Origin: Synechococcus sp. ATX 2A4
Lineage (GTDB): Bacteria > Cyanobacteriota > Cyanobacteriia > PCC-6307 > Cyanobiaceae
Length of the DNA: 64,000 nucleotides
Direction: 5' to 3'
Assembly (NCBI RefSeq): GCF_024346375.1
Contig: NZ_JAGQCV010000007.1
Span: 62,001 to 126,000, forward strand
Shown: piece after piece, positions 35,467-44,523 of the stretch
Numbering within the stretch: position 1 is the stretch's first letter
Layout: every line of letters starts with the position of its first letter
Position numbers and translations under genes: made by a program
Notes under the pieces: model-generated
What the model was told of the DNA's origin: nothing
What the model saw: the letters and a program-made list of their open reading frames with translations, nothing else
Databases searched by the model: none

Positions 35467-36987
35467 CTAAATGTGCTTCATGCCCGTTCGAGCGCATAAC
35501 TCGTGTCTGACCCGCTCAATCACCTCATCCCAGTTGCTGCTAGCCTTCTGACGAAATAGATGCGTATTGGGATACCAAGGTACGGTTTCACCTTCTCGCA
35601 GCCAATACCAAATTAAGCCTTTCGGACGTGGAAGTAAAACCCATGTCTCCTTACCCAAAGCTGAGGCGATGTGAGCCGTTACGTTGCTAACCGTAATGAC
35701 AATGTCACAGCATTCAATGAGGCTGGCAAGCTGATCGATGTCGTCTCGAATATTAATGTCGAGGCAAGCCATCGGCTGCGAGGAAGCCTTGTTGAACTCA
35801 TCGATCTCATCCTGATTGGCTGAATATTGTAAATTAACTGGCTGGAACTGATTGTTTTGAAAGAGAAGTGAAAGTTTGTTGACTGGCACTGACTTGTATG
35901 CGGAGAGATGTTGGCGAAAGCTTTTCCAAGAGAGCCCAATGCGGAGGTCTACGGCCTCTGTCGTTGTGTCCTCCAATTGAGATGCAACGGCTTCTACCTT
36001 TCTTGGATCAGCCACCAGGTATTGGCCTGCCCTCGGTGCAATGTAACTGTCAAGGTTTAAGTATTTGCAGACTGATCCCATTGCCACCGCAGGGGTACCT
36101 TCTCTAATCGTGCCGGCTTCGTTGGAAGAAATGAATGAGCATCCTGGAAAGCTCCTTCTAGCCAAAGGAATCAGCCTCTCGTCAACTTCTATAATGAATT
36201 GCTGCGTCTTCTGGATTGAGTTATGTAGGAGACCCAGGTAGAGTATCTCATCGCCAAGGCCCTGTTCTCTCCAGATGAAAACTCGCTGTGATTGACTCTT
36301 TCCATCCCATGCAGGAAGATGGGAATGCTTGGCTTCAACGCTGCTCAAAACGCCTTTGAATCTCCATTCCAACTCATCCCAGCCTTCGCGATACCGTTGA
36401 CAGGCCAGTAGCAATGTTCCTCGCAACGTATGCAAGCTCGCAGAATCTGGGTGCACATCAAGACCAGCTGAAAACGCAGCAATTGCCTCTTCATCAAGAC
36501 CCATCGAGTGCAAAACTGCGCCATGTAACTCATGTGCATGTATCTGCAATGAATCAATTCTTATCGCTTCCTTGGCTGCTTCAAGAGCCTCTTCAAGTAA
36601 GTCTTGTTCGTGAAGGCTTCTCGACAGCCCAATGTATGCCCCATAGTTGGTTGGCTCCAGATGAATGGCTTGTTTGAAGGCGTCCGTAGCATCTTTCGCC
36701 TCCATGATGTTGAGCAGCAATTCTCCGAGGCGAATGTATTTCAGTGGGTCTGCGATGTCCAGGAGGATTGCAAATTGCATCGCTTGGATGGCTTCCTCAA
36801 TTCGCCCTTTTCCCTCTGTGGCCAGTGAAATGGCCACATAGATATCCGGATTCCATTCGTCATCCTTTAACAGAGCATCCAGTTCTATGAGAGCTTCATC
36901 AAAACGATTCTGGAATACCAGTGAGTTGATGACTGTGGCCAATGGACCATCGCATTCACGTTCAAGGCCTTTCACGTTGTTCCTCAT
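35467..36987 (-). CDS. TPR protein with GT9/GT41-like C-terminal domain
   Basis: The 506-residue protein has TPR repeats (about 10-205: AIQAMQFAILLDIADPLKYI, AFKQAIHLEPTNYGAYIGL) and a C-terminal domain with VFIWREQGLGDEILYLGLLH (the GEIG/GDEI loop of heptosyltransferase-type GT-B folds), LRIGLSWKSF, and DQLASLIECCDIVITVSNVTAHIASALGKETWVLLPRPKG, the donor-site strand of this fold. It belongs to the TPR-glycosyltransferase proteins found in bacteria with glycosylated surface proteins. It is read in the same direction as the OGT-like gene about 200 bp downstream. Donor and acceptor are unknown. Confidence 0.8.
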   Translation of the reverse strand: MRNNVKGLERECDGPLATVINSLVFQNRFDEALIELDALLKDDEWNPDIYVAISLATEGKGRIEEAIQAMQFAILLDIADPLKYIRLGELLLNIMEAKDATDAFKQAIHLEPTNYGAYIGLSRSLHEQDLLEEALEAAKEAIRIDSLQIHAHELHGAVLHSMGLDEEAIAAFSAGLDVHPDSASLHTLRGTLLLACQRYREGWDELEWRFKGVLSSVEAKHSHLPAWDGKSQSQRVFIWREQGLGDEILYLGLLHNSIQKTQQFIIEVDERLIPLARRSFPGCSFISSNEAGTIREGTPAVAMGSVCKYLNLDSYIAPRAGQYLVADPRKVEAVASQLEDTTTEAVDLRIGLSWKSFRQHLSAYKSVPVNKLSLLFQNNQFQPVNLQYSANQDEIDEFNKASSQPMACLDINIRDDIDQLASLIECCDIVITVSNVTAHIASALGKETWVLLPRPKGLIWYWLREGETVPWYPNTHLFRQKASSNWDEVIERVRHELCARTGMKHI

Positions 36988-37144
36988 TCGAAATCAGGGT
37001 TCGTCAACTCAGTCTGCCGATCGGCACTTTTAGCCAGACGTGCGCTTCGCGACGCAGCATGCCAAAACCCATGCTTCATGGGAAGCTTGACTCTTTACGA
37101 CTTGGCAGGAAGTGGGCTGCGGTGGCCTATGAGAGCTTCGCCAG

Positions 37145-37681
37145 CTACCCCTCCTCCAGTGGATTGATTGCCTGCATGTTCAGGCTTATCTTTCTTCCCT
37201 TAAGTTCAAGTTCACTTGTATCAGAGAAGTATCCAAGGCTCTCCACCCTTTGCAATTCGATGAAACCGCTCTGAGTGAGATATTCAGTGAGGAATTCTTC
37301 GTTGAGGCCTGTTAAATGATAGTCGAATTGACTTGTGTGCCCACCAAATATCATTCTCATCACGAGAAACCGCTCTTCAATGGATAGGAGTTTCTTGTCG
37401 ACGAACAGTTCCGTAAGAGTGTCTAGGTCCGGGACGCTGAGGCACAATAGCCCGCCAGGCTCTAGTGTTCTTCGCCACTCTGCCAAGGTGAGCTGAAGTT
37501 CGGCTGTGTAATCAAGATGCTCTAAAACGTGAGAAGCGTAAATAATTGAAAATGTTCCATCGGGAAATTGCGATAGATCATTGGCGTTGCCTAGGTGATC
37601 TACGAACTCCCCAGGCAATGCATTCAGAACTTCCCAGCCGGGGTTGATAGACGTACCTCCGATGTGAAGTTTTCGTCCCAT
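37145..37681 (-). CDS. Class I SAM-dependent methyltransferase, small
   Basis: The protein of 178 residues from ATG 37681 has a methyltransferase fold with an atypical start (MGRKLHIGGTSINPGWEVLN, the GGxxxxPGWxxLD pattern of predicted SAM-dependent methyltransferases of surface polysaccharide clusters), then YASHVLEHLDYTAELQLTLA and EPGGLLCLSVPDLDTLTEL. The segment AFFGGHTSQFDYHLTGL-like MRMIFGGHTSQFDYHLTG is typical. TTG 37696 is an alternative start. It lies in the low-GC modification island. Confidence 0.75.
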   Translation of the reverse strand: MGRKLHIGGTSINPGWEVLNALPGEFVDHLGNANDLSQFPDGTFSIIYASHVLEHLDYTAELQLTLAEWRRTLEPGGLLCLSVPDLDTLTELFVDKKLLSIEERFLVMRMIFGGHTSQFDYHLTGLNEEFLTEYLTQSGFIELQRVESLGYFSDTSELELKGRKISLNMQAINPLEEG

Positions 37682-38342
37682 TCCTGTCAACACCAAGAAC
37701 TATCGCGCTGGCATTCTAGTTCATCTCGATATGAGCGTCATCAGCCATGGCCTGTTGTTGTGCTTATGCTGACAAGTTTGTTGTGACTGTTTAGGTTGAG
37801 CCCGCATTCCACAACGGCCTCATGGCGGGCCTTGCAAGCTAAAGATCTATCTACGTAGGCTACGGTCCATGGTGATGACGGACCTTGAATCCATGATATC
37901 GAAGGCCTTGTTCGCACTCTTGGGCGAGATGACTGAGCCTTCCATTGCTTGAAACTACAGCATTCATGGAAGGGTGCGCGTATGCATCTATGTCGGTTGC
38001 TGCTTGCTGATTGGACGTTGCTGGTGCCTATGGTGACCTCCATGCCGATCCGTATGGTGACCTCCATGCCGATCTGCAACAACAGTATCTTTAAATCTGA
38101 CTTTTGTAGCATCTTCCTCTGACTATTGATGGCTGTCATTCCAAGGACCATTCAGAGCGTTTTCTGATATTGATTGTGCTGGGCTGCTCGACTTGGGGCC
38201 TCGACTTGTTCCTAAGCCACCACCTCATTATGGCTGTGATGCTATTCCTTGGTGTCACTCCGCCCTCGGCACTTCTTCGTTGAATGATGGGACTCATGCT
38301 CTTTCGTCTAGGCTGTTAGAGAGCGCTCTGATCCCCGCCGTG
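37682..38342. other. Intergenic region with a 24-bp tandem repeat
   Basis: About 660 bp with no supported gene, between two divergently read methyltransferase genes. A 24-bp unit at 38030-38053 is repeated at 38054-38074 with 21 bases identical (ATGGTGACCTCCATGCCGATC). The rest shows no recognisable signal. Confidence 0.5.
38030..38074 (+). repeat. Two tandem 24-bp repeat units
   Basis: The unit ATGGTGACCTCCATGCCGATC plus CGT at 38030-38053 is followed immediately by a second copy at 38054-38074, the last three bases differing. Each unit contains the inverted pieces ATGG and CCAT, so short hairpins are possible. Confidence 0.85.
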
Positions 38343-38978
38343 ACAACTGACAAGCAGCTTCAGCTTTTCGGCCTCTATACGCAGATGGCGCATGAAGGCG
38401 TGGACCGAGGCCAGGTGGACGGCGCCCCCAAGGACTTTTCCCTGATGAACATTCGTCTTTTCAAGGAGATGGTTGCTCCGTTATTCCTTGCCAACGATAT
38501 TAAGTCTGTATTGGATTATGGATGTGGCAATACCAGCTGGGATATGCCGGGGTTTTCTGATGAGCGGTCTGCTAAGGAATATTTTGCCATTGAGTCTGTT
38601 TGGAGTTATGAACCGAGCCTTGGCTTGGACGAACGACAGCAGGCAGACGCTGTTGTTTGTTTTGATGTCTTAGAGCATGTGTTTCTGGCTGATGTTTCTA
38701 GCGTGGTATGGGACTTATTCTCTTATGCAAAGAAGCTGCTTGTCGTGAATGTTGCTTGCTATCCCGCCGGCGCACTTCTCCCCAACGGTGAGAATGCCCA
38801 TATCACAGTTAGGCCTCCGCTGTGGTGGAAAGGGGTGTTTGATGCGGTGGCACCGGCATTCCCTGATGTTGTTGTTTGTTTGTATGCTTCTACAGAGTAT
38901 GCGAGGGCTGAGGTGTTTTCACCAGCGTCGCCAGCTGAATGGCTGGCGGCGCCTGGATTTACTCGGCCGCTTGTTTAG
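38343..38978 (+). CDS. Class I SAM-dependent methyltransferase-like protein
   Basis: From GTG 38343 a 211-residue protein reads VTTDKQLQLFGLYTQMAHEG, then DIKSVLDYGCGNTSWD (motif I), and QADAVVCFDVLEHVFLADV (motif of SAM methyltransferases). Unlike typical enzymes motif I lacks the GxGxG pattern and has GCGNTSW. Such proteins are common in lipopolysaccharide and O-antigen clusters. An in-frame TTG at 38193 would extend it by 50 residues without homology-like features. It is the only plus-strand gene in the island. Confidence 0.7.
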   Translation, partial: TTDKQLQLFGLYTQMAHEGVDRGQVDGAPKDFSLMNIRLFKEMVAPLFLANDIKSVLDYGCGNTSWDMPGFSDERSAKEYFAIESVWSYEPSLGLDERQQADAVVCFDVLEHVFLADVSSVVWDLFSYAKKLLVVNVACYPAGALLPNGENAHITVRPPLWWKGVFDAVAPAFPDVVVCLYASTEYARAEVFSPASPAEWLAAPGFTRPLV

Positions 38979-39077
38979 ATCCGGTTTGGCAGAATTCGGT
39001 GTCGATGCTTCCGGCGCTTATGCACCTTTCTTCTGCGAAAGCTGCTCTCGCCATTATGGTTTCTGTATCCCTGGCGC

Positions 39078-40670
39078 CTAGGATTCTCCATCTCCCCTTG
39101 CCACTCGAACATTGCTGATAAGCAACTGTCGCTTTGGATTGCTATCTCTTATTGCCTCGACGCCATGAAATGATGAATCAGTCTTGGGAAATAGCACAAG
39201 ACGATTGGGAATATAATCTATGGTTGCGACGCGTTCAAAGTCCGCTTGATCGTGATGTCTTAGTCCATGGCATGTCATTCCTTTTTGCTTTGGCGTATAA
39301 AGTGATGTTCCAAGGTGTCTCATGGAGTCATCATGGGGCAAGTAAAACAGCAGCGATAGTAGTCTGTGGGGCGCATCGGTGTGAGGTCCTATCGCATAGT
39401 TGCTTTGGTCCGAAACAATCAGTGCATCACTGCTAAGTTCTACTTGCCCTTTTTCTTTGCTGACAATGTCTTCAATGCGGGGGGTCACGTATGAGTCAAA
39501 GTATTGCATGATTGCAGCAACGAAATCAGGGTGGTATAGCCACGACCCCAGTTCGCTCCAAAAGTCCAATTGCGGCTGGTTGAAACGTGAGAACCCTTCT
39601 TCGTTAAACACTGCGACCTGTCTGTATTCGTACGTGCCGCCTGCTGCTCTTCCGGTTGCTGGCAGTGAGAGAAGCTGATCGGCAGATGGAAAGTTGTCAA
39701 GAATCTGCTGGTAGTATTCCTCGGGAAATACGTTGTCGACGATGCTGATTGGAAAGTGTTCTGACTTGATCGGAGTGAGGCAGATCTGTTTCACGACGTG
39801 CTCACTGACGAGCTTGCCGCGGTCTGTCTGTCTGCACAGCAATGAAGGTGTTTGCTTGCGTTTGATCAGCTGGCTTATGTGAGTGTTGTCTTCGCGCCGA
39901 GTAAATATCCATTCGCCAACCCCTTTGAAAGGACCATCTTTTCTGGTGGCCTTCTGAATTTGCTTTTCATTGACTTCAAAGCCAAGAACTGAGAGGGCAA
40001 ACACAACTTCCTGGTGCTCAGGAAGCATTGGATTGATTTCAATAATCAGCGATCGCAGGGAGGAGTCGTTCAGTGTTTTTGACGCTCCGCGTAGAACCTT
40101 GTGCTCAAAGCCGTCCACATCAATCTTGATGTGATTGGGTGTCGGTAAGCCCCCTGAAGCAATGGCTTGATCGATGGTTATCGCATAGGCGCCTTGGGTA
40201 AAACTTGCTCTTCTAGGTTGCAGGTCAAACCCAACTTCTTCCCCAACTGAGTGACAGGAGCCTCCGGTTTCAAAGCTTGATAGATAGAGCGGTTGGAAGC
40301 CCTCTTGATCGGAACAGGCAAGACAGTAAGCATGCACACGACCACTGACTTGATTTTCATGAATGTTCTTGTTTAGCAGGGCATAGTTTTGTGATTCTGG
40401 CTCGAACGCATAGACTGTGGCGTCTTGACATATTGCAGCAAATAGCGAATACATGCCAACATTTGCGCCAATATCAAAGAACGTCTCGTTGCTTTGAATC
40501 TGACATAGCCACTCAATGGTGCATGGCTCTTTGGAAAGGAGCGTGTCTACTCTCCAGAGAACCGCGGCGTTTGGTGTGCAGTACCGGATGGTTTTTCCCT
40601 GCCAAGTGAAAATGGCTACAGATGGGTCGGTCTTTGATCTTTCTACCACCATCGTGCAAGACATGCGCAT
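39078..40670 (-). CDS. FkbM methyltransferase fused to a 2OG-Fe(II) dioxygenase-like domain
   Basis: The 530-residue protein joins two enzyme domains. Residues about 25-260 are an FkbM-type methyltransferase: FFDIGANVGMYSLFAAICQD (64-83), VYAFEPES, IKIDVDGFEHKVLRGA (181-196) and IIEINPML. Residues about 305-525 resemble a 2-oxoglutarate/Fe(II) oxygenase: facial triad candidates H430 and D432 in IGPHTDAPHRLLSL, distal H502 in SSFHGVEAI, and a basic residue R514 for 2OG. FkbM enzymes O-methylate sugars or polyketides and the oxygenase could hydroxylate the same substrate. I know of no standard name. It lies within the low-GC island. Confidence 0.8.
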   Translation of the reverse strand: MRMSCTMVVERSKTDPSVAIFTWQGKTIRYCTPNAAVLWRVDTLLSKEPCTIEWLCQIQSNETFFDIGANVGMYSLFAAICQDATVYAFEPESQNYALLNKNIHENQVSGRVHAYCLACSDQEGFQPLYLSSFETGGSCHSVGEEVGFDLQPRRASFTQGAYAITIDQAIASGGLPTPNHIKIDVDGFEHKVLRGASKTLNDSSLRSLIIEINPMLPEHQEVVFALSVLGFEVNEKQIQKATRKDGPFKGVGEWIFTRREDNTHISQLIKRKQTPSLLCRQTDRGKLVSEHVVKQICLTPIKSEHFPISIVDNVFPEEYYQQILDNFPSADQLLSLPATGRAAGGTYEYRQVAVFNEEGFSRFNQPQLDFWSELGSWLYHPDFVAAIMQYFDSYVTPRIEDIVSKEKGQVELSSDALIVSDQSNYAIGPHTDAPHRLLSLLFYLPHDDSMRHLGTSLYTPKQKGMTCHGLRHHDQADFERVATIDYIPNRLVLFPKTDSSFHGVEAIRDSNPKRQLLISNVRVARGDGES

Positions 40671-41309
40671 TCACCTCAAATATTAGCAATATGACCTTGT
40701 GTTGAGCAATCCGTTCCAGTGAGCGTCATCTGCTCTGTCTAGAATGTCGGAGACGCGAATGACATCCCTGTTAAGACTTCAGCGGGGCTAGCTGCTTCTT
40801 TCTTTTGTTCCAAGCCTGGTCCCTTGTATTGCGGCCAGGCCTTTCATTGTTTCTTCTGGAGTTGTCAATCGTTTTTTTGAATGGCTTTGTCAAGGGGGTA
40901 ACTTGTTCACTTATGCCTGTCCCGTGGCAGCCTTTGAGGTGCGTGGGTTTAGATGGTCTGATGCTACGCAAGTTGCGCAGTTGCCAGCAGGTTCTGCATC
41001 TGGCGCAGGAGATTGAACCTGGGTTTGTGCGTCGCGGCTGGACCCCTCTCCCGTCGAGATCGGCGGATGGGTGTGCAGCCGGTGGGAGGACGTGATGCCT
41101 GTTCGTTTCATGGCAAGCCCTGTTTTCCCCGCCTCCAGCAGCATGCAGCCGAACCACCGCAGCAACGCTCTACTGAAGATCCTGTGCTGTCGCTGCCCCG
41201 CTCCATTGCCTTCCGCGTGCGTGTGCTCGCCGCACGGGCGCGCAGGCATGTGTGGGTTTGGTAGCGGCTGTGGCTCTTGGGTGCCCAGATCTCGCCCTAG
41301 TCTTGACGA
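40671..41309. other. Intergenic region of about 640 bp without supported gene
   Basis: Several short frames are open on both strands, but none has a domain, hydrophobic pattern or ribosome binding site that I can support. The base composition changes from AT-richer (40680-40900) back to GC-rich (after about 41100), so this is the right-hand inner boundary of the dioxygenase gene's low-GC stretch. CgeB-MT follows only after trmH. Confidence 0.5.
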
Positions 41310-41585
41310 TTGCCCAGCCACCTGCCTGTGCCCGTCTGGCTCACCCTGGTTCTGCTGTCCGTGTCCGGCACCTTGTGGCTGTCGGGTTCCAACAACGCCG
41401 ACGACGTGATCGGCCTGCTGGAGCGGATCCTGTCGGTGGGGGCGCTGATGGTGGTGGTGCTGGTGGGCCGCGGGGTGCCGTTGGAGATCGCCGGGGTTCT
41501 GCTGGCCTTCTGGCTGCCACGCGCCCGCGCCAACCAGGCGCCGCCACCGATCCCCCACCGCGACGACGTGTCGATTCCGTTCTGA
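41310..41585 (+). CDS. Small membrane protein with two or three spans
   Basis: The 91-residue protein from TTG 41310 has hydrophobic segments at about 6-24 (PVWLTLVLLSVSGTLWLSG) and 40-72 (ILSVGALMVVVLVGRGVPLE then IAGVLLAFWLP), joined by an acidic loop NADDVIGLLER, and a Pro-rich tail ending RDDVSIPF. No known domain is recognised. It looks like a conserved cyanobacterial small membrane protein; the convergent trmH gene ends 38 bp away. Confidence 0.6.
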   Translation: MPSHLPVPVWLTLVLLSVSGTLWLSGSNNADDVIGLLERILSVGALMVVVLVGRGVPLEIAGVLLAFWLPRARANQAPPPIPHRDDVSIPF

Positions 41586-41622
41586 GCCCAATGCTCAGCC
41601 CGGAGCTGAGCCTCTGCTGCGT

Positions 41623-42312
41623 TCAGTGGCGCAGCTTCACCGTGCGGGGCAGCGTTTCCGTGATCGCCCCTTCCCCATCCAACTCTGGATAGGGGCGGCC
41701 CTGCTGCTGGCACCAGCGCGCCACCTCCGGGTAGGCCCATTCGAACAGCAGCGTTTGCTGCCGCTCGGCTGGCACCCCTTCTCCGGACGAGGGCACCAGC
41801 CCGGCGGCCTGCCGTTGGCGCAGTGCCTCGAACAGCAGCACCGCCGCCGCCACCGACACATTCAGCGACTGCACCATGCCCCCCATCGGCACGAACAGCG
41901 CCTGATCCACCGCCGCCGCTGCCGGGCCGCTCAGGCCCCACTTCTCCGCTCCCAGCACGAAGGCTGTGGGACCGGTGAAATCGCAGCTGCGGTAGTCCAC
42001 CGCGTTCACGCCCAGGTGGGTGCCATACACCTTGAAGCCCTGCTGCTGCAACGCTTTCACCGCCTCCACGCCGCTGGCGTGCGGGCGCAGGGCCACCCAC
42101 TTCTGGCTGCCGCGGGCGGTGTCGTTGAAGGTGCGGGTGCGGCCCGGCATTGTTACCGCATGGGCCTCCAGCACCCCCACCGCATCACAGGTGCGCAGCA
42201 CCGCCGAGAGGTTGTGGGGTTTGTCCACCGCCTCCAACAGCACCGTGAGATCCGCCATGCGGCGGTTCAGCACGGCCTGGAGCCGCTCGAAACGTCGGGG
42301 GAGCAGGGGCAT
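41623..42312 (-). CDS. trmH: tRNA (guanosine(18)-2'-O)-methyltransferase TrmH
   Basis: The protein of 229 residues, the same length as E. coli TrmH, has the SPOUT motifs: NLSAVLRTCDAVGVLEAH (motif 1), FVLGAEKWGLSG (motif 2) and MVQSLNVSVAAAVLLFEALR (motif 3, knotted SAM site). It methylates the 2'-O of G18 in the tRNA D-loop. The ATG at 42312 is chosen; the frame extends upstream past the neighbour's stop codon. It lies 29 bp downstream of the CgeB-type gene on the same strand, which suggests co-transcription by read-through but not a shared function. Confidence 0.93.
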   Translation of the reverse strand: MPLLPRRFERLQAVLNRRMADLTVLLEAVDKPHNLSAVLRTCDAVGVLEAHAVTMPGRTRTFNDTARGSQKWVALRPHASGVEAVKALQQQGFKVYGTHLGVNAVDYRSCDFTGPTAFVLGAEKWGLSGPAAAAVDQALFVPMGGMVQSLNVSVAAAVLLFEALRQRQAAGLVPSSGEGVPAERQQTLLFEWAYPEVARWCQQQGRPYPELDGEGAITETLPRTVKLRH

Positions 42313-42341
42313 TGCGAAGCGTGTGGTAACTCCGCCCCAGT

Positions 42342-44453
42342 TCAGCACTCAGTGCTTGGAGCGAGACTGCCATCAAGGGGAATGGGTGGTAACACCTGTG
42401 CAAGGACGGGCTCTATGAAGTCATCGTTGGTGATCCGTCCGTGGATCAGGGCATTCAGCTGACTTCTTTCACTTCCATCATGATCAGAGTAGATACTAAT
42501 ACTCGGTACGCACGCGTTGCTATCCATGAAATCCTCCAGAATTAAGGATAGCATTAGATCTGAGAGTTGTTCGGTTGCTGCTTCCTGGTTTTCCTTTCCG
42601 ATATCCACGATTATTGTGACGTTTGCGCCAGAGGGGTGCTTGGAAATCTTACGGACAAGTTCGAGTAGCCCTTGGGGGCTCAGCTGGCTTGATCGATCTT
42701 CGTTAGTCTGTAAAGCACTTGCGATCACGTTGATCTGTTTGAGAGTGTAACGTGAGACAAGATCCTTGTTTCCTTCTGCATCCGTTGTTTTTTCGTCTTT
42801 TATTGCCTCCAATTGGATGTTTACATGGACCACGTTGCCTGGGGTGTGATCTTCCTTGCAGGCAATAATTCTAAAGCAACCCTTGAACCCGTAGCTTTTG
42901 CAGAGGTTGAGGTAGGCAGGGTGATCAATGCTGTAGTACAAGAACGAGTTAAGGTTCCAGAAGCTCACGTGAGTGGGATCTTGAAATGCACCTCGCCCAT
43001 CTGTTGAAGGCACGAGAATATCTACGATTCCACCTGGCTTGCAAATTCTCCATATCTCGTTCATTGTGTGAATTCGGTCTGTAAGATGTTCAATTACGTC
43101 GTGAGCTCTTACCCTGTCTACGCTATTGCTGGCGAACGGGAATCTCTGATTTAAGTCGGCTACGCGGTCTACGCCCGCTGCTGGATACCTGTCCACGCCC
43201 AAATATCCTTCTGGCTTGTGGATGCCACAGCCAAGATCAATTTGCATGACAGAGGCTTCACGTGATTCCGGTTTTTCCAGTTGCTCAAGGACTGATGAAA
43301 CAGTTTGTTGATAGGTACATCGGCTCATGATGTCATTATGAAGGGCTTCGCTGATTTCTTGCCGCTCTTTGTCGTGCGAAGGATCAAGGTAATAAGCTAT
43401 CTTCTCGTTGAGCTCCTCAGGGCTTCGGTATGAGATTGAGTCCGCGACCTCGGTGAGTTCTGCAAGGCCTGGTCTCCAGTCGGTCAAGACAAACCCACCT
43501 GCTCCAGCGATGTCAATCACACGATTGATCACGGCATTGTCAAACTGAAGGGAAGTGATGTTAAGATTGATTCTCTTTTCTTTGTAGATTTGAGCTAATT
43601 TGACAGGATCGTGCTGGGCTGCAAAATAGTGCACACTGTCTTTGTCTATCTTTGCATTCTGTTCAGACGCGTAAATGGGTAAGATCCCTCCGTAGATGGC
43701 TATGCTCGGCGCATTGAGTCTTTGTAGTATCTCACCGCGAAATGGCAGTGATAACCCATGCGCTTCACATCGATACTGAATCTTCCTTGACGTGAACTGG
43801 ATCGACGCCGCTTCATGAGGTGATAAAGATCTTGCATGACGAACTGATGACGGAGCAATCGGATGTGCGAGATTGCATACTCGTGCCCAGAAATCTCTTC
43901 GCAAGTGGTGGCTCAATGGGTCTTCTTGTGCCATGTTGCTAAGCCATGACATCACATGACCTACAAAGCAGACTTCTGGATGGCTTGGCTGGGCTTCATA
44001 GTCCGATATAATCTCAGTTGAAGATCTTAAGGGGTAAGAGTTCTTGATGCCTGCTTCCGCAAGGTCGCTCAAGCCTTCATGCTCAAGGCAAAAGTGGTGA
44101 CTTCTCGATGCGGACCGAATGTAAGCGCTTAGGGTGATTGGAGTGGTATTTCCTGCTGCAGCGTAAATTAGGGGATAATCGAAGTGTAGAAAAACCAAGT
44201 TGCAATCTATTTCTTCTAGCAAAAGCCTGCCTGAAGCCCATGTGCAGACATGGTGGAGCATTCTCGTTGGGTCGACCAGTATAATATGGGTGGGGTTCCA
44301 TGCTGCGATTGATTGCTTGTATTCGAGTTGTGAGCCCGATAGATTTGGAGCCAGTATTGCAGCATTGTATCCATGTTCAATGAGGCTGTTTCTTATGCAT
44401 CTTATTATTCTGCAATAGATCGTGGTTTGACTGTCTTCAAGTAAAAACCTCAC
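42342..44453 (-). CDS. CgeB-type glycosyltransferase fused to a SAM methyltransferase and a C-terminal domain
   Basis: The 703-residue protein starts at GTG 44453. Residues about 1-390 resemble CgeB/spore-maturation-like GT-B glycosyltransferases (EIISDYEAQPSHPEVCFVGH, RINLNITSLQFDNAVINRVI, AGAGGFVLTDWRPGLAEL, SISYRSPEELNEKI). Residues about 402-550 are a methyltransferase (MQIDLGCGIHKPEGYLGVDR, HDVIEHLTDRIHTMNEIW, CKPGGIVDILVPS and the DPTHVSFWN segment). The last 140 residues (from DLVSRYTLKQINVIASALQT on) are unassigned. The fusion suggests a protein that transfers and then O-methylates a sugar. It is one of the low-GC modification genes. Confidence 0.8.
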   Translation of the reverse strand: MRFLLEDSQTTIYCRIIRCIRNSLIEHGYNAAILAPNLSGSQLEYKQSIAAWNPTHIILVDPTRMLHHVCTWASGRLLLEEIDCNLVFLHFDYPLIYAAAGNTTPITLSAYIRSASRSHHFCLEHEGLSDLAEAGIKNSYPLRSSTEIISDYEAQPSHPEVCFVGHVMSWLSNMAQEDPLSHHLRRDFWARVCNLAHPIAPSSVRHARSLSPHEAASIQFTSRKIQYRCEAHGLSLPFRGEILQRLNAPSIAIYGGILPIYASEQNAKIDKDSVHYFAAQHDPVKLAQIYKEKRINLNITSLQFDNAVINRVIDIAGAGGFVLTDWRPGLAELTEVADSISYRSPEELNEKIAYYLDPSHDKERQEISEALHNDIMSRCTYQQTVSSVLEQLEKPESREASVMQIDLGCGIHKPEGYLGVDRYPAAGVDRVADLNQRFPFASNSVDRVRAHDVIEHLTDRIHTMNEIWRICKPGGIVDILVPSTDGRGAFQDPTHVSFWNLNSFLYYSIDHPAYLNLCKSYGFKGCFRIIACKEDHTPGNVVHVNIQLEAIKDEKTTDAEGNKDLVSRYTLKQINVIASALQTNEDRSSQLSPQGLLELVRKISKHPSGANVTIIVDIGKENQEAATEQLSDLMLSLILEDFMDSNACVPSISIYSDHDGSERSQLNALIHGRITNDDFIEPVLAQVLPPIPLDGSLAPSTEC

Positions 44454-44523
44454 TGGAATTAGAGCGCATACCCCATGTTTTTAGCACTATTTGCCTTTGC
44501 TGGCTGAACGCTGATCAGCTTCC

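Noticed and set aside
37741-38151. 136-residue minus-strand frame in the methyltransferase spacer
   Set aside because: Repetitive, reading through the 24-bp repeat; no conserved pattern.
40805-41095. Short frames in the 40.7-41.3 kb spacer
   Set aside because: No hydrophobic pattern, motif or ribosome binding site to support any of them.
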